DNA of 64,000 nucleotides. It comes from Pedobacter jejuensis. Its GTDB lineage: Bacteria; Bacteroidota; Bacteroidia; Sphingobacteriales; Sphingobacteriaceae. The translations under genes were made by a program, and so were the position numbers. Below the pieces are notes generated by a model, which made no database searches, was not told where the DNA came from, and was given only the letters and a program-made list of their open reading frames with translations. Shown in pieces: positions 26,828 through 36,272 of the stretch (positions within the stretch are counted from its first letter, which is position 1; every line of letters starts with the position of its first letter). The stretch covers positions 186,001 through 250,000 of the forward strand of contig NZ_RBEE01000023.1 in the NCBI RefSeq assembly GCF_003725795.1, in the 5' to 3' direction.

Positions 26828-28120
26828 ATGAACCACAACACACAGCCCGAAATTGTAACTGAGGGGAATCCGTCCTCAGGAAAAAAATATTTATTGCCAT
26901 TTATATTAGTGGTAAGCTTATTTTTTCTTTGGGGAATGGCACACAACCTTGATTCGATTTTGATTCCCCATTTAAAAAAAGCGTGTAATCTGAACAACAG
27001 ACAATCTACATTGATCGATACCTCGGTTTTCTTTGCCTATTTTTTAATGGCAATACCGGCGGGAATGATTTTAAAAAAATGGGGCTATAAAGCAACCATG
27101 ATTTCAGGTTTGTTGGGATTTGCTTTTGGAGCTTTTCTTTTCGTTCCGGCTGCAAACAATTTATCCTATATCACATTTTTAATTGCTTTATTTATCATTG
27201 GTTGCGGTTTAACCCTGCTCGAAACTTCTGCAAATCCTTATGCGGCGGTTCTGGGCGACCCCGCAAAAGCAACTAGCAGATTAAATTTGGCTGCATCTTT
27301 TAATGGCCTGGCAGCAATGGTTGCGCCGCTTATCGGCGGATTATTTATCCTTTCAGGAAAATCGCATACTAAGGAAGAACTTGCTGCAATGACTGAAGTC
27401 AGTCGAAATAATTACTTCCTCGAAGAGGCTGCATCCGTTAAAACACCCTACATCACACTTGGAATAGTTTTATTGGTTATCGCCGTTATATTTTACTTTA
27501 TTCATCTCCCGGAAATTAAAACCAAAAGCATTGATGGCGAGGCTAAGGGAAGTTTTTTTGGTTCACTTCGCCATAAACATCTGCGTTGGGCGGTTGCGGC
27601 ACAGTTTTTCTATGTAGGTGCACAGGTTTGTGTAACAAGTTTTTTTATCAGAATGGCACAACAAGGCGGCGGCTTTGATGAAAAAACCGCTGCATCGTAT
27701 CTTGTAGTTTATGGATTTCTGTTTACTGCTGGTCGCTTTGCCGGAACGGCACTTTTGCAGTTTATATCATCAAATAAATTGCTCGCTATTTATGCGGTTA
27801 TTTCAATTATTCTGTGTTTAGTGGCCATTTTAGGACAAGGTTCATATGTGGTTTACGCTTTGGGTGCCGTCGGATTTTTTATGTCGATAATGTTTCCGAC
27901 AATTTTTGCTTTGGGCATTGAGGGAATCGGAGACGATACTAAACCGGGTTCATCCTGGCTAATCATGTCCATTGTCGGAGGCGCGATTTTACCATTCGGA
28001 ATGGGAACTTTAATTGATATGTATGGTGACAACATTCAAATCGGCTATAGCATTCCTTTGGTTTGTTTCATTATCGTTCTGTTCTTCGCTTTACGAGGTT
28101 ATAAAATCGCTCATAAATAG
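26828..28120 (+). CDS. FucP-type sugar:proton symporter (MFS)
   Basis: A 430-residue, 12-TM major facilitator protein. The FucP family start is clear: SLFFLWGMAHNLDSILIPHL, DTSVFFAYFLMAIPAGMILK, and LTLLETSANPYAAVLGDP with the TSANPYA motif. Family members import L-fucose, and others glucose, galactose or N-acetylhexosamines. Position between the CoA module and the GH106 rhamnosidase suggests uptake of a 6-deoxyhexose or another sugar freed in the periplasm. Length matches E. coli FucP (438). Confidence 0.92.
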   Translation: MNHNTQPEIVTEGNPSSGKKYLLPFILVVSLFFLWGMAHNLDSILIPHLKKACNLNNRQSTLIDTSVFFAYFLMAIPAGMILKKWGYKATMISGLLGFAFGAFLFVPAANNLSYITFLIALFIIGCGLTLLETSANPYAAVLGDPAKATSRLNLAASFNGLAAMVAPLIGGLFILSGKSHTKEELAAMTEVSRNNYFLEEAASVKTPYITLGIVLLVIAVIFYFIHLPEIKTKSIDGEAKGSFFGSLRHKHLRWAVAAQFFYVGAQVCVTSFFIRMAQQGGGFDEKTAASYLVVYGFLFTAGRFAGTALLQFISSNKLLAIYAVISIILCLVAILGQGSYVVYALGAVGFFMSIMFPTIFALGIEGIGDDTKPGSSWLIMSIVGGAILPFGMGTLIDMYGDNIQIGYSIPLVCFIIVLFFALRGYKIAHK

Positions 28121-28133
28121 CGAAGAGAATATA

Positions 28134-28242
28134 CGTCTTTGCGAGACACGAAGCAATCTGCGAAGAGCGGTGGGAAGTCGAAAACGGCCTACACAAGATA
28201 AGATTGCTTCATTTCGGTCAAAACCGAAAATTTGCAATAACG
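28134..28242. repeat. Diverged dispersed palindrome, branched form
   Basis: Left arm cgtctttgcgagacacgaagc; right arm attgcttc, then the side hairpin tttcggt/accgaaa, then tttgcaataacg. The side stem differs completely from those of other copies but still pairs perfectly. Confidence 0.8.
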
Positions 28243-28255
28243 AAAAGAAATCAAA

Positions 28256-31200
28256 ATGAAACCAATGTTTAGTAAAATCTTCTTGTTCTTTCTTTTTTGC
28301 GTTTTTTGCTTTAAGCTTAATGCGCAACAAAATGATAATGCGAAACCTTGGGTATTTTGGTATTGGGTTAAGGGTGCTGTTTCAAAACAAGGCATCACTG
28401 CCGATTTAGAAGCAATGAAATCGAACGGAATTGCGGGTGCTTATTTAATGAGCATTCAAGGCCCTGATAAGGCGCCTGTTTATGCTCCGCCTGCTGTTCA
28501 ACTCACACCGGAATGGTGGAAGTTGGTGGAATTTGCGATGAATGAGGCAAAGCGCCTGGATTTAAAAATAGGAATGCACGTTAGCGATGGCTTTGCTCTT
28601 GCCGGTGGTCCATGGATTACGCCTGAAAAATCCATGCAAAAAGTTGTTTGGTCTAAGTCTTTGATCAATAATTCTTCTGCCAAAATTATATTGCCAAAGC
28701 CTGAATCTAAAGAAAACTATTATAGAGATATTGCGGTTTATGCCTATCCATCGCCGATTGGCGAAAACATTTCAACCAGGACAGTTATCCCTAAAGTTAC
28801 AGCAAGTAATGGCGCTGATGCCACAGATTTGATTCAACCCGGAAATAAGAAAAACTTCGGTTCAAATGAACCATGTTACATTCAATATGAGTTCGAAAAG
28901 CCATTCACCTGCAGAACAGTTACCATTAAAATCAGTGGAAATAATTATCAGGCGCAACGTTTAGCGATAGAAGTGAGTGATGATGGTAAAGTTTTTCGTT
29001 CCATTGGAAGATTGGAGCCGCCTCGCCATGGTTGGCAAGATACTGATGAAAATGTAACACATTCTATTAAACCAACTATTGCAAGGTTTTTCAGGTTTAT
29101 TTATGATAAAAGGGGTTCTGAGCCCGGCGCCGAAGATTTGGATGCTGCTAAATGGAAGCCATCATTAAAATTGGTAAATCTCGAGTTAAGCTCCGAGGCA
29201 CAAATTAATCAATTTGAGGGTAAAAATGGTTCTGTTTGGCGTGTTAGTAAGAGAAGTACTGATGACCAAATCGCCAAAAAATTATGTGTTCCTTTGAATA
29301 AAATTATCAACCTTACCGATAAACTAAACCCTGATGGGTCTTTAAACTGGAAATCCCCGAAAGGCAATTGGACAATTTTAAGAGTTGGTCATACTTCTAC
29401 AGGCCACACCAATGCCACTGCAGGTGGAGGAATGGGTTTGGAATGTGATAAATTTAATCCCGAGGCCGTAAAATTACAGTTTGATAGTTGGTATGGCCAA
29501 GCTTTAAAACATGGCGGGCCGGAAATTGCAAAAAAAGTTTTAAGCGTTTTTCATGTCGATAGTTGGGAGTGTGGTAGCCAGAACTGGTCGCCGTTATTTA
29601 AGGCTGAGTTTTTAAAACGCAGAGGTTACGATTTAACGCCTTATTTACCAATCATTACAGGCTTGCCTGTAGAAAGTGTATCGGTTTCTGAAAATTTTCT
29701 GTACGATGTTAGAAAAACTATTTCCGAACTGGTGGTTGACCATTTCTACAAAATCCTGGCAAAATTGGCAAAGGAGAAGGGCGTAACTTTTACCGCCGAA
29801 AGTATTGCGCCAACCATGATGAGCGATGGTTTAATGCATTACAAAACTGTTGATGTACCGATGGGAGAATTCTGGCTGAACAGCCCGACGCATGATAAAC
29901 CCAATGATATGCTCGATGCCATTTCCGGTGCCCATATCTACGGCAAAAAAATCATTCAGGCAGAGGCATTTACAACCGTTCGTATGGATTGGAATGAAAG
30001 TCCGGCGAATATGAAGGCTTTGCAGGATAGGAATTATGCGCTTGGCATAAATAAATTAGTATACCATGTTTTTACGCATAACCCCTGGATGGATAGAAAA
30101 CCCGGTATGACTTTAGACGGCGTGGGTTTGTATTTTCAACGCGACCAAACCTGGTGGAAAGCAGGAAAAGCTTGGATAGATTACGCAGAGCGAACTCAAA
30201 ATTTATTGCAGCAGGGAAAACCTGTAGTGGATATCGCCGTTTTTACAGGAGAAGAATTTCCTCGTCGCTCGGTTTTACCAGATAGATTAGTAGAAACCTT
30301 ACCAGGAATTTTTGGTGGGGATGTAGTGGAATCAGAGCGAAAACGTTTGGCAAATATGGGAGAACCATTACGGCAAATTCCTGCTGGCGTAACACATTCA
30401 GCCAACATGGCCGACCCCGAAAACTGGGTAAATCCTTTACGTGGCTATGCTTATGATAGTTTTAATCCTGATGTGTTAAGCACGGCAATCGTTAAAAATG
30501 GCGAGGTCGTTTTTGAAAGCGGTGCAACCTATAAAATTTTAGTTTTCACAGGCAAATTGAAATTGAATCCGAATTATCAATACATGAGTTATGAGGTAGT
30601 TAAAAAACTTTCTCAATTAATTAAGGCTGGTGTCAAGGTTATTGTTGCAGATAAACCTTTGTATCAAAATGGAATAAAGCAAGTAAGCAAGGCTGAATTT
30701 GATAGGGTTGTTGAGGAGATTTGGGGAGAAGGTTTTAGTGAGGTTTATAACGATATTAGTCCAATTTACACCAAGAATTTAGGAAAAGGACAAATTTATA
30801 AGGCACCATATTACGGAGAAAGCTTTGAAAAAATGACTTTGCACCCCGATTTTTATGCTGTTGAAGGACAGCCTAAACAAGCTGATAAATTAGCATTTAC
30901 ACACAGGAAGTCTGCTGAAAAAGATATTTACTTCATATCCAATCAGAAAAATGAGAATAGAATTATTTCGACTTCATTTAGAGTTTCCGGTAAAGTGCCT
31001 GAATTTTACAATGCGGTAAGTAACCAAAAAATTGAAGCAAGAGAATGGAAAATATCAAATGGTAGAACAACTTTAAAGATAGAACTAAAACCAAAACAAT
31101 CGATTTTTGTACTCTTCGAACAACCAACTAAGCAAACCCAATCGAACAAAGGTAATAACTGGTCGAGTTTTAAAACCATCCAAGATATCTCAAAATCCTG

Positions 31201-31657
31201 GCAGGCAAAATTCGATATCGCTTATGCTGGGCCATCAAATGCCATCATTTTTAGTGAGTTAACAGATTGGACAAAAAGCGCTGACAGCTTGATTAAATAC
31301 TATTCGGGCACTGCTATTTACACTAAAAACTTCACTTTCAACGGAAATCCGAATGATAAAATTTGGATTGATTTAGGCGAGTTCTCCAGCATTGCTGAAG
31401 TAAAAATCAATGGTATAAACTGTGGTACCTTATGGACTGCTCCGCACCGTTTGGAAATCAGCAAAGCCATCAAAAATGGCGAAAATAAAATCGAAATTGA
31501 AGTGACTAATACCTGGGCAAATCGTTTAATTGGAGATAGCAAATTGCCTGAAAATAAAAAAATTACCAAAACTACTGCGCCTTTCCGTTTGGAGGGGAAA
31601 CCCTTAAATCCTGCAGGATTATTAGGGCCAGTAGTGATACAAACCGAAGAGAAATAA
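28256..31657 (+). CDS. Alpha-L-rhamnosidase, GH106
   Basis: A large secreted protein of 1133 residues with signal peptide KIFLFFLFCVFCFKLNAQ. The start of the GH106 domain is characteristic: PWVFWYWVKGAVSKQGITAD, then GAYLMSIQGPDKAPVYAPPA and LKIGMHVSDGFALAGGPWIT. A discoidin-like segment (about 200-290) follows, then the catalytic barrel with FHVDSWECGSQNWSPLFKAE and VTFTAESIAPTMMSDG, and a C-terminal jelly roll (KIWIDLGEFSSIAEVKING, TLWTAPHRLEI). GH106 enzymes cleave alpha-L-rhamnosidic links in RG-I/RG-II. It is preceded by a palindrome and a short untranslated gap, and is probably cotranscribed with the permease. Confidence 0.9.
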   Translation: MKPMFSKIFLFFLFCVFCFKLNAQQNDNAKPWVFWYWVKGAVSKQGITADLEAMKSNGIAGAYLMSIQGPDKAPVYAPPAVQLTPEWWKLVEFAMNEAKRLDLKIGMHVSDGFALAGGPWITPEKSMQKVVWSKSLINNSSAKIILPKPESKENYYRDIAVYAYPSPIGENISTRTVIPKVTASNGADATDLIQPGNKKNFGSNEPCYIQYEFEKPFTCRTVTIKISGNNYQAQRLAIEVSDDGKVFRSIGRLEPPRHGWQDTDENVTHSIKPTIARFFRFIYDKRGSEPGAEDLDAAKWKPSLKLVNLELSSEAQINQFEGKNGSVWRVSKRSTDDQIAKKLCVPLNKIINLTDKLNPDGSLNWKSPKGNWTILRVGHTSTGHTNATAGGGMGLECDKFNPEAVKLQFDSWYGQALKHGGPEIAKKVLSVFHVDSWECGSQNWSPLFKAEFLKRRGYDLTPYLPIITGLPVESVSVSENFLYDVRKTISELVVDHFYKILAKLAKEKGVTFTAESIAPTMMSDGLMHYKTVDVPMGEFWLNSPTHDKPNDMLDAISGAHIYGKKIIQAEAFTTVRMDWNESPANMKALQDRNYALGINKLVYHVFTHNPWMDRKPGMTLDGVGLYFQRDQTWWKAGKAWIDYAERTQNLLQQGKPVVDIAVFTGEEFPRRSVLPDRLVETLPGIFGGDVVESERKRLANMGEPLRQIPAGVTHSANMADPENWVNPLRGYAYDSFNPDVLSTAIVKNGEVVFESGATYKILVFTGKLKLNPNYQYMSYEVVKKLSQLIKAGVKVIVADKPLYQNGIKQVSKAEFDRVVEEIWGEGFSEVYNDISPIYTKNLGKGQIYKAPYYGESFEKMTLHPDFYAVEGQPKQADKLAFTHRKSAEKDIYFISNQKNENRIISTSFRVSGKVPEFYNAVSNQKIEAREWKISNGRTTLKIELKPKQSIFVLFEQPTKQTQSNKGNNWSSFKTIQDISKSWQAKFDIAYAGPSNAIIFSELTDWTKSADSLIKYYSGTAIYTKNFTFNGNPNDKIWIDLGEFSSIAEVKINGINCGTLWTAPHRLEISKAIKNGENKIEIEVTNTWANRLIGDSKLPENKKITKTTAPFRLEGKPLNPAGLLGPVVIQTEEK

Positions 31658-31664
31658 AACTCAT

Positions 31665-31724
31665 CGTCATTGCGAGGCACGGAGCAATCTAATGAAGAGC
31701 GATTGCTTCGTGCCTCGCAATGAC
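31665..31724. repeat. Dispersed palindrome, simple form
   Basis: Arms cgtcattgcgaggcacggag and gattgcttcgtgcctcgcaatga; one arm has a single mismatch (ggagc for gaagc). It lies between GH106 and esterase genes. An ATG in the right arm (31,720) is in frame with the esterase. Confidence 0.92.
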
Positions 31725-31740
31725 CACAAACGAAACTAAA

Positions 31741-33168
31741 ATGAAACTAAAACTCACAATACTTTTAAACCTAGCTTATTGCATTATTGCATCGGCAACG
31801 GTTAAACCCGCATCTATTTTTACCGACCACATGGTTTTGCAACAACAAAGTAATGTGGCTGTTTGGGGTTGGGCTAAACCGTTAACAAAGGTAGAAATCA
31901 ATACTTCGTGGAATAACAAGAACTATTCGGTTACATCAGAGAAAGATGGGAAGTGGAAAATAAAAGTTACTACACCAGCTGCGGGCGGACCTTATGACAT
32001 CGAATTAAACGACGGCGAAAAACTGGTTTTAACAGATATATTAATCGGTGAGGTTTGGTTTTGCGGTGGCCAGTCGAATATGGAAATGCCGATGAAAGGC
32101 TTTAAAGGCCAGCCAATTACTGGTTCAAATGAAATAATTTTAAAATCAACCAATAAAAACATCAGGCTATATACCGTTCCACGTTCTTCAATTACAGAAC
32201 GTCAGGATAACAGCAAACCTTCACCATGGAAATTAGCAGCACCTGAAACCGTTTCCAATTTCAGTGCAACGGCTTATTATTTTGGCTCTTTATTGAGCGA
32301 GATGTTAAATGTTCCTGTAGGAATTATAAATGATAGCTATGGTGGCGCTACAATTGAGGCATGGATGTCTCCTGAAGATTTAAAAGCATTCCCTGAAGTT
32401 AAAATTCCGACAAAAGGAGACACAATTAAAGAAGTTAGCAGAACACCAACAACGCTTTATAATGGCATGCTTTATCCCCTTATTGGTTATGGAATAAAAG
32501 GTGCCATTTGGTACCAAGGAGAATCAAATTATGAACGTCCGGATAGATATGAAGCGTTATTTCCGGCGATGGTATCTTCATGGCGCAAAAATTGGGATAA
32601 TGGTGAATTCCCTTTTTATTATGCACAGATTGCGCCTTACAATTACACACAACTTCCCCCTTATCATGTAGGTGAAAAGTTTAATTCAGCATTTTTAAGA
32701 GATGCGCAGCGAAAATCTCTGACCAAAATTTCGAATTCGGGCATGGCCGTATTAATGGATATTGGAGAAGAAAAATCAATTCATCCAGCTAATAAAAAAC
32801 AAGTCGGAACACGTTTGGCTTACCTTGCTTTGGCCCAAACTTATGGCATAAAAGGTTTTGGGGCATTAAGTCCGGTTTATGAATCTTTAAGTATCGAAAA
32901 AAATAAAGCAGTAATTAAGTTTCAAAATGTAACGAATGGCTTAACTTCATTTGGTAACGAGTTGAGTTTATTTGAAATAGCAGGAGCAGACAAGAAATTT
33001 TATCCGGCGAAAGCCTCGATAACAGGAAGTAGCATAACCGTTTCGGCAGAAGAAGTGAAAACACCGATTGCAGTTCGTTATGCATTTAAGGATTTTGTAA
33101 TTGGCGATTTATTCGGAAACGATGGCTTGCCGGTTTCTTCTTTCCGCACTGATGAATGGGATAATTAG
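31741..33168 (+). CDS. Sialate O-acetylesterase-like SGNH esterase
   Basis: About 475 residues. The signal peptide LTILLNLAYCIIASATV is followed by the beta-domain IFTDHMVLQQQSNVAVWGWA. The SGNH block I is IGEVWFCGGQSNMEMPM (Ser nucleophile in GQSNME). Gly/Asn blocks follow as DSYGGATIEAWMSPE and IWYQGESNYERPDRY, and the catalytic His region is DIGEEKSIHPANKKQVG. It deacetylates sugars; in a pectin locus, O-acetylated pectin is the likely target. Start chosen at 31,741 so that the signal peptide begins correctly; the frame runs back to an ATG inside the repeat at 31,720. Confidence 0.9.
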   Translation: MKLKLTILLNLAYCIIASATVKPASIFTDHMVLQQQSNVAVWGWAKPLTKVEINTSWNNKNYSVTSEKDGKWKIKVTTPAAGGPYDIELNDGEKLVLTDILIGEVWFCGGQSNMEMPMKGFKGQPITGSNEIILKSTNKNIRLYTVPRSSITERQDNSKPSPWKLAAPETVSNFSATAYYFGSLLSEMLNVPVGIINDSYGGATIEAWMSPEDLKAFPEVKIPTKGDTIKEVSRTPTTLYNGMLYPLIGYGIKGAIWYQGESNYERPDRYEALFPAMVSSWRKNWDNGEFPFYYAQIAPYNYTQLPPYHVGEKFNSAFLRDAQRKSLTKISNSGMAVLMDIGEEKSIHPANKKQVGTRLAYLALAQTYGIKGFGALSPVYESLSIEKNKAVIKFQNVTNGLTSFGNELSLFEIAGADKKFYPAKASITGSSITVSAEEVKTPIAVRYAFKDFVIGDLFGNDGLPVSSFRTDEWDN

Positions 33169-33173
33169 CGATA

Positions 33174-33235
33174 CGTCATTGCGAGACACGAAGCAATCTA
33201 TTTTATAAGAGATTGCTTTGTGCCTCGCAATGACG
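33174..33235. repeat. Dispersed palindrome, simple form
   Basis: Arms cgtcattgcgagacacgaag and gattgctttgtgcctcgcaatgacg (one G-T style mismatch each) around attttataa. It separates the esterase and the DUF5703 gene. Confidence 0.92.
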
Positions 33236-33264
33236 AGAATATTAAATAAATACAAGGAAAAATA

Positions 33265-35586
33265 ATGCCGAAATACACGGTCTTCAAATATCTCAATTGC
33301 ACAAAGAAAACAAATCCTTTCTTTGTGTTCTTCGTGTCTTTGTGGTTGGTAACTGCCAATGCCTTTTCGCAAGAAAAAGAAACACATAACATTGTCTGGA
33401 CTTCCCAAAGTCATAATTCATCAGAATCGATGCCCGTTGGTGGAGGTGATATTGGTTTAAACCTTTGGGTAGAAAAAGGCGAAGTTTATCTTTATTTATC
33501 TCGCAGCGGAACGTTTGATGAAAATAATACACTGTTAAAGCTCGGCAGGGTAAAACTCAAATTCAGTCCTAATCCTTTCGAAGGAAAGACTTTCAGACAG
33601 GAGCTGATTTTGAACGATGGTTGCGCACAAATTTCAGGTTCCAATGGCAAAATCAATACTCAAATCAAAGTTTGGGTTGATGTGTTTAATCCAGTAATCC
33701 ACCTGAACATTAAATCAAATCAAAAAATAATTACCGAGGCAAGATATGAAAGCTGGAGATTTGAAGACCAAATTACCAAAGGCAAGGAGAATAACCAGAA
33801 TTCTTATAAATGGGCGCCACAAGGAATTGTGAAGACCTTTAAAGATGAAATTGTATTTAAAAATAATGCTATTCAGTTTTATCATCGAAATAAACCTGAA
33901 ACCGTTTTTGACGTTACGGTAAAACAACAAGGATTGGAATTTAGAAAAGCTGAATTGTTCAATCCGCTTAAGAACCTGATTTTTGGCGGTTCTATGCAAG
34001 GTGATAACATGATTTCTTCAGGAAATTATAGTGGAACATATTTAAATACACCATATAAAGGCTGGGTTTTGAAAAGTAAAAAGCCATCCAAATCTGCTCA
34101 TGTTACCATCACTTTAAATATTTCAAAAACTGAATCTGTTCAGGATTGGGAGAAAAGCTTAAATGAAATAAACACAAAAACCAACCAAAAAGCCTGTATC
34201 CAATGGTGGAACGATTTCTGGAAAAAAAGTTTCATTTACATTAATTCAAAAGACGAAACCGCAAATCAATCCGCTAAAAATTATCGACTCTTCCGGTACA
34301 TGTTGGGTTGTAATGCTTTTGGAAAATATCCGACAAAGTTCAACGGTGGTTTATTTACATTCGACCCGCAACTCACCGATTCAACTTTAAAATACTCACC
34401 AGACTTCAGGAATTGGGGAGGTGGAACACATACCGCTCAAAACCAGCGTTTGGTGTATTGGCCAATGCTAAAAGCCGGAGATTTTGAGCTCATGAAACCT
34501 CAATTTGATTTCTATCTAAACTTGTTAAAGAATGCTGAAATCAGAACACAATCTGCCTGGGGGCATAAAGGGGCAAGTTTTACAGAGCAATTAGAGAACT
34601 TTGGATTGCCAAATCCAGCCGAATACGGTTGGAAACGTCCTGCCGATTTCAATAAAGGCATGGAATATAATGCTTGGCTTGAATACGAATGGGATACTGT
34701 TTTGGAGTTCTGTATGATGATTTTGGAAACGGAAAGATACAATGGTGATAACATTCAAAAATATCTTCCGCTGATTGAAAGCTCTCTTACGTTTTTCAAA
34801 GAACATTATACTTTTCTGGCTAAGCAAAGAGGGGCAAAGGGTTTAGATGCTGATGGTCATTTGGTTCTATATCCGGGTTCCGGAGCTGAAACCTATAAAA
34901 TGGCATATAATTCTACATCAACAATCGCTGCTTTGAAAACTGTCTTAGAAAGATTAATTGCTTACCCCGGTTTATCCGAAAAACAAAAAGAAGAATGGCT
35001 GGGGATGTTGAGAACTATTCCGCCAATAAGTTTCAGGAATTTCCAGGGACATACCACAATTGCGCCCGCAATGCATTGGGAACGAATTAACAATACCGAA
35101 AGTCCGCAGTTGTACCCGGTTTACCCCTGGGGAATTTATGGAATTGGAAAACCTGGTTTAGACACGGCGATAAATACTTTCAAATATGATGCAGATGTTT
35201 TGAAATTCCGTAGTCACGTGGGTTGGAAACAGGATAATATATTTGCAGCAAGACTTGGGTTAACAGAAGATGCTGCAAGATTAACCACGGCGAAACTGAA
35301 AGATTCCGGGCGACGTTTTCCTGCATTTTGGGGGCCTGGTTTTGATTGGACACCCGACCATAATTGGGGTGGTTCGGGCATGATTGGTTTGCAGGAAATG
35401 CTGTTGCAGGCAGACGAAAAAAAGATTTATCTGTTCCCGGCTTGGCCTAAAGACTGGGATGTTCATTTCAAGCTTTATGCACCCTACAAAACTACTGTTG
35501 AAGGAACTTTAAAGGGTGGAAAATTGATAAATTTAAAAGTATTGCCCGAATCCAGAAAGGCAGATTTAATTAATATGATTAAATAA
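33265..35586 (+). CDS. DUF5703 / GH95-like (alpha/alpha)6 glycosidase
   Basis: A 773-residue secreted protein with an N-terminal signal around FFVFFVSLWLVTANAFSQ, encoded by a common dispersed repeat-like stretch. The DUF5703 sandwich begins HNIVWTSQSHNSSESMPVGG, GDIGLNLWVEKGEVYLYLSR. The helical barrel follows (FGKYPTKFNGGLFTFDPQ, DFRNWGGGTHTAQNQRLVYW). The arrangement resembles GH95 alpha-L-fucosidases/galactosidases, as found in RG-II loci. Catalytic residues were not assigned. Shine-Dalgarno-like aaggaa lies a few bases before the ATG. It is the last gene of the accessory block and ends 99 bases before the integrase remnant. Confidence 0.82.
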   Translation: MPKYTVFKYLNCTKKTNPFFVFFVSLWLVTANAFSQEKETHNIVWTSQSHNSSESMPVGGGDIGLNLWVEKGEVYLYLSRSGTFDENNTLLKLGRVKLKFSPNPFEGKTFRQELILNDGCAQISGSNGKINTQIKVWVDVFNPVIHLNIKSNQKIITEARYESWRFEDQITKGKENNQNSYKWAPQGIVKTFKDEIVFKNNAIQFYHRNKPETVFDVTVKQQGLEFRKAELFNPLKNLIFGGSMQGDNMISSGNYSGTYLNTPYKGWVLKSKKPSKSAHVTITLNISKTESVQDWEKSLNEINTKTNQKACIQWWNDFWKKSFIYINSKDETANQSAKNYRLFRYMLGCNAFGKYPTKFNGGLFTFDPQLTDSTLKYSPDFRNWGGGTHTAQNQRLVYWPMLKAGDFELMKPQFDFYLNLLKNAEIRTQSAWGHKGASFTEQLENFGLPNPAEYGWKRPADFNKGMEYNAWLEYEWDTVLEFCMMILETERYNGDNIQKYLPLIESSLTFFKEHYTFLAKQRGAKGLDADGHLVLYPGSGAETYKMAYNSTSTIAALKTVLERLIAYPGLSEKQKEEWLGMLRTIPPISFRNFQGHTTIAPAMHWERINNTESPQLYPVYPWGIYGIGKPGLDTAINTFKYDADVLKFRSHVGWKQDNIFAARLGLTEDAARLTTAKLKDSGRRFPAFWGPGFDWTPDHNWGGSGMIGLQEMLLQADEKKIYLFPAWPKDWDVHFKLYAPYKTTVEGTLKGGKLINLKVLPESRKADLINMIK

Positions 35587-35684
35587 TTAACCACAGAAAT
35601 AGGATGAGCAGGAATTTAACAAAGTAGAATCTGTGTTTATCTGTGAAAATCAGGGGCAAATAAATTAAATATTTCAAAATGGAT

Positions 35685-36173
35685 TTAGTTTATCTTTTTT
35701 ACTAAAATGTCGTCTATGGAATATTTCCATTTAAGAAAGTCGACCGTATGCTTTAAGGAAGTACGATATCTCTCTGCCGTGCCGTTGGTATATTCTGTCC
35801 CTACAAGAACTTCAAGTTTTCTGTTATGTTCCTTAAATACATCTATCAATGTATATTGTTGTTCCTCTTTACCAAGAAACTTATCTCGAATGGTGTCTGC
35901 GGTTAACAATTTACCATTAAGGACTAAGTGGCGATGCGCCTCATTGACCTTAAACTGAAGATCCGATAGATACGCATTCAGGGATTTGGCATCTTCCTTT
36001 TTACCCGTAGCTCTTCCATTTACGGCACTCCACCCCTCAGGCACACATGATCTTCCCGATGTAATTTCCGAACGTTTTCCGTCTACAGTAATTCTCATGT
36101 AGATTGGAACTGGTCCGTCTTGATAATTCTTTGGCTTCTTTAAGTAAAAAAGCAAGCTGAAATTGGTTTTCAT
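35685..36173 (-). pseudogene. Tyrosine recombinase/integrase, N-terminal remnant
   Basis: 162 residues: an arm-type DNA-binding domain (NFSLLFYLKKPKNYQDGPVP, IYMRITVDGKRSEITSGRSC) and the start of the SAM-like core-binding domain (TYTNGTAERYRTSLKHTVDF). The catalytic domain with R...HxxR...Y, about 240 residues in relatives, is absent, and the frame ends just before the DUF5703 gene end region. This fits a Bacteroidota integrase cut by deletion. The tRNA-Ser 3' end lies about 250 bases upstream of its start, as expected for an integrase that used this tRNA as attachment site. Confidence 0.88.
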
Positions 36174-36272
36174 AATGTTTTACATTAATAGTTAACAAAT
36201 CTAGCTTTGCAGACAGAAAAAGTCAAGATGTTCATCTATTGAAAACCTTGATTATTAGTTAATTACATCGAA

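Noticed and set aside
28014..28330. Small ORFs around the palindrome at 28,134
   Set aside because: They overlap the permease end and repeat, lack signals, and change frame with the repeat.
35707..35958. + strand ORF opposite the integrase remnant
   Set aside because: Antisense shadow of the integrase frame without family features.
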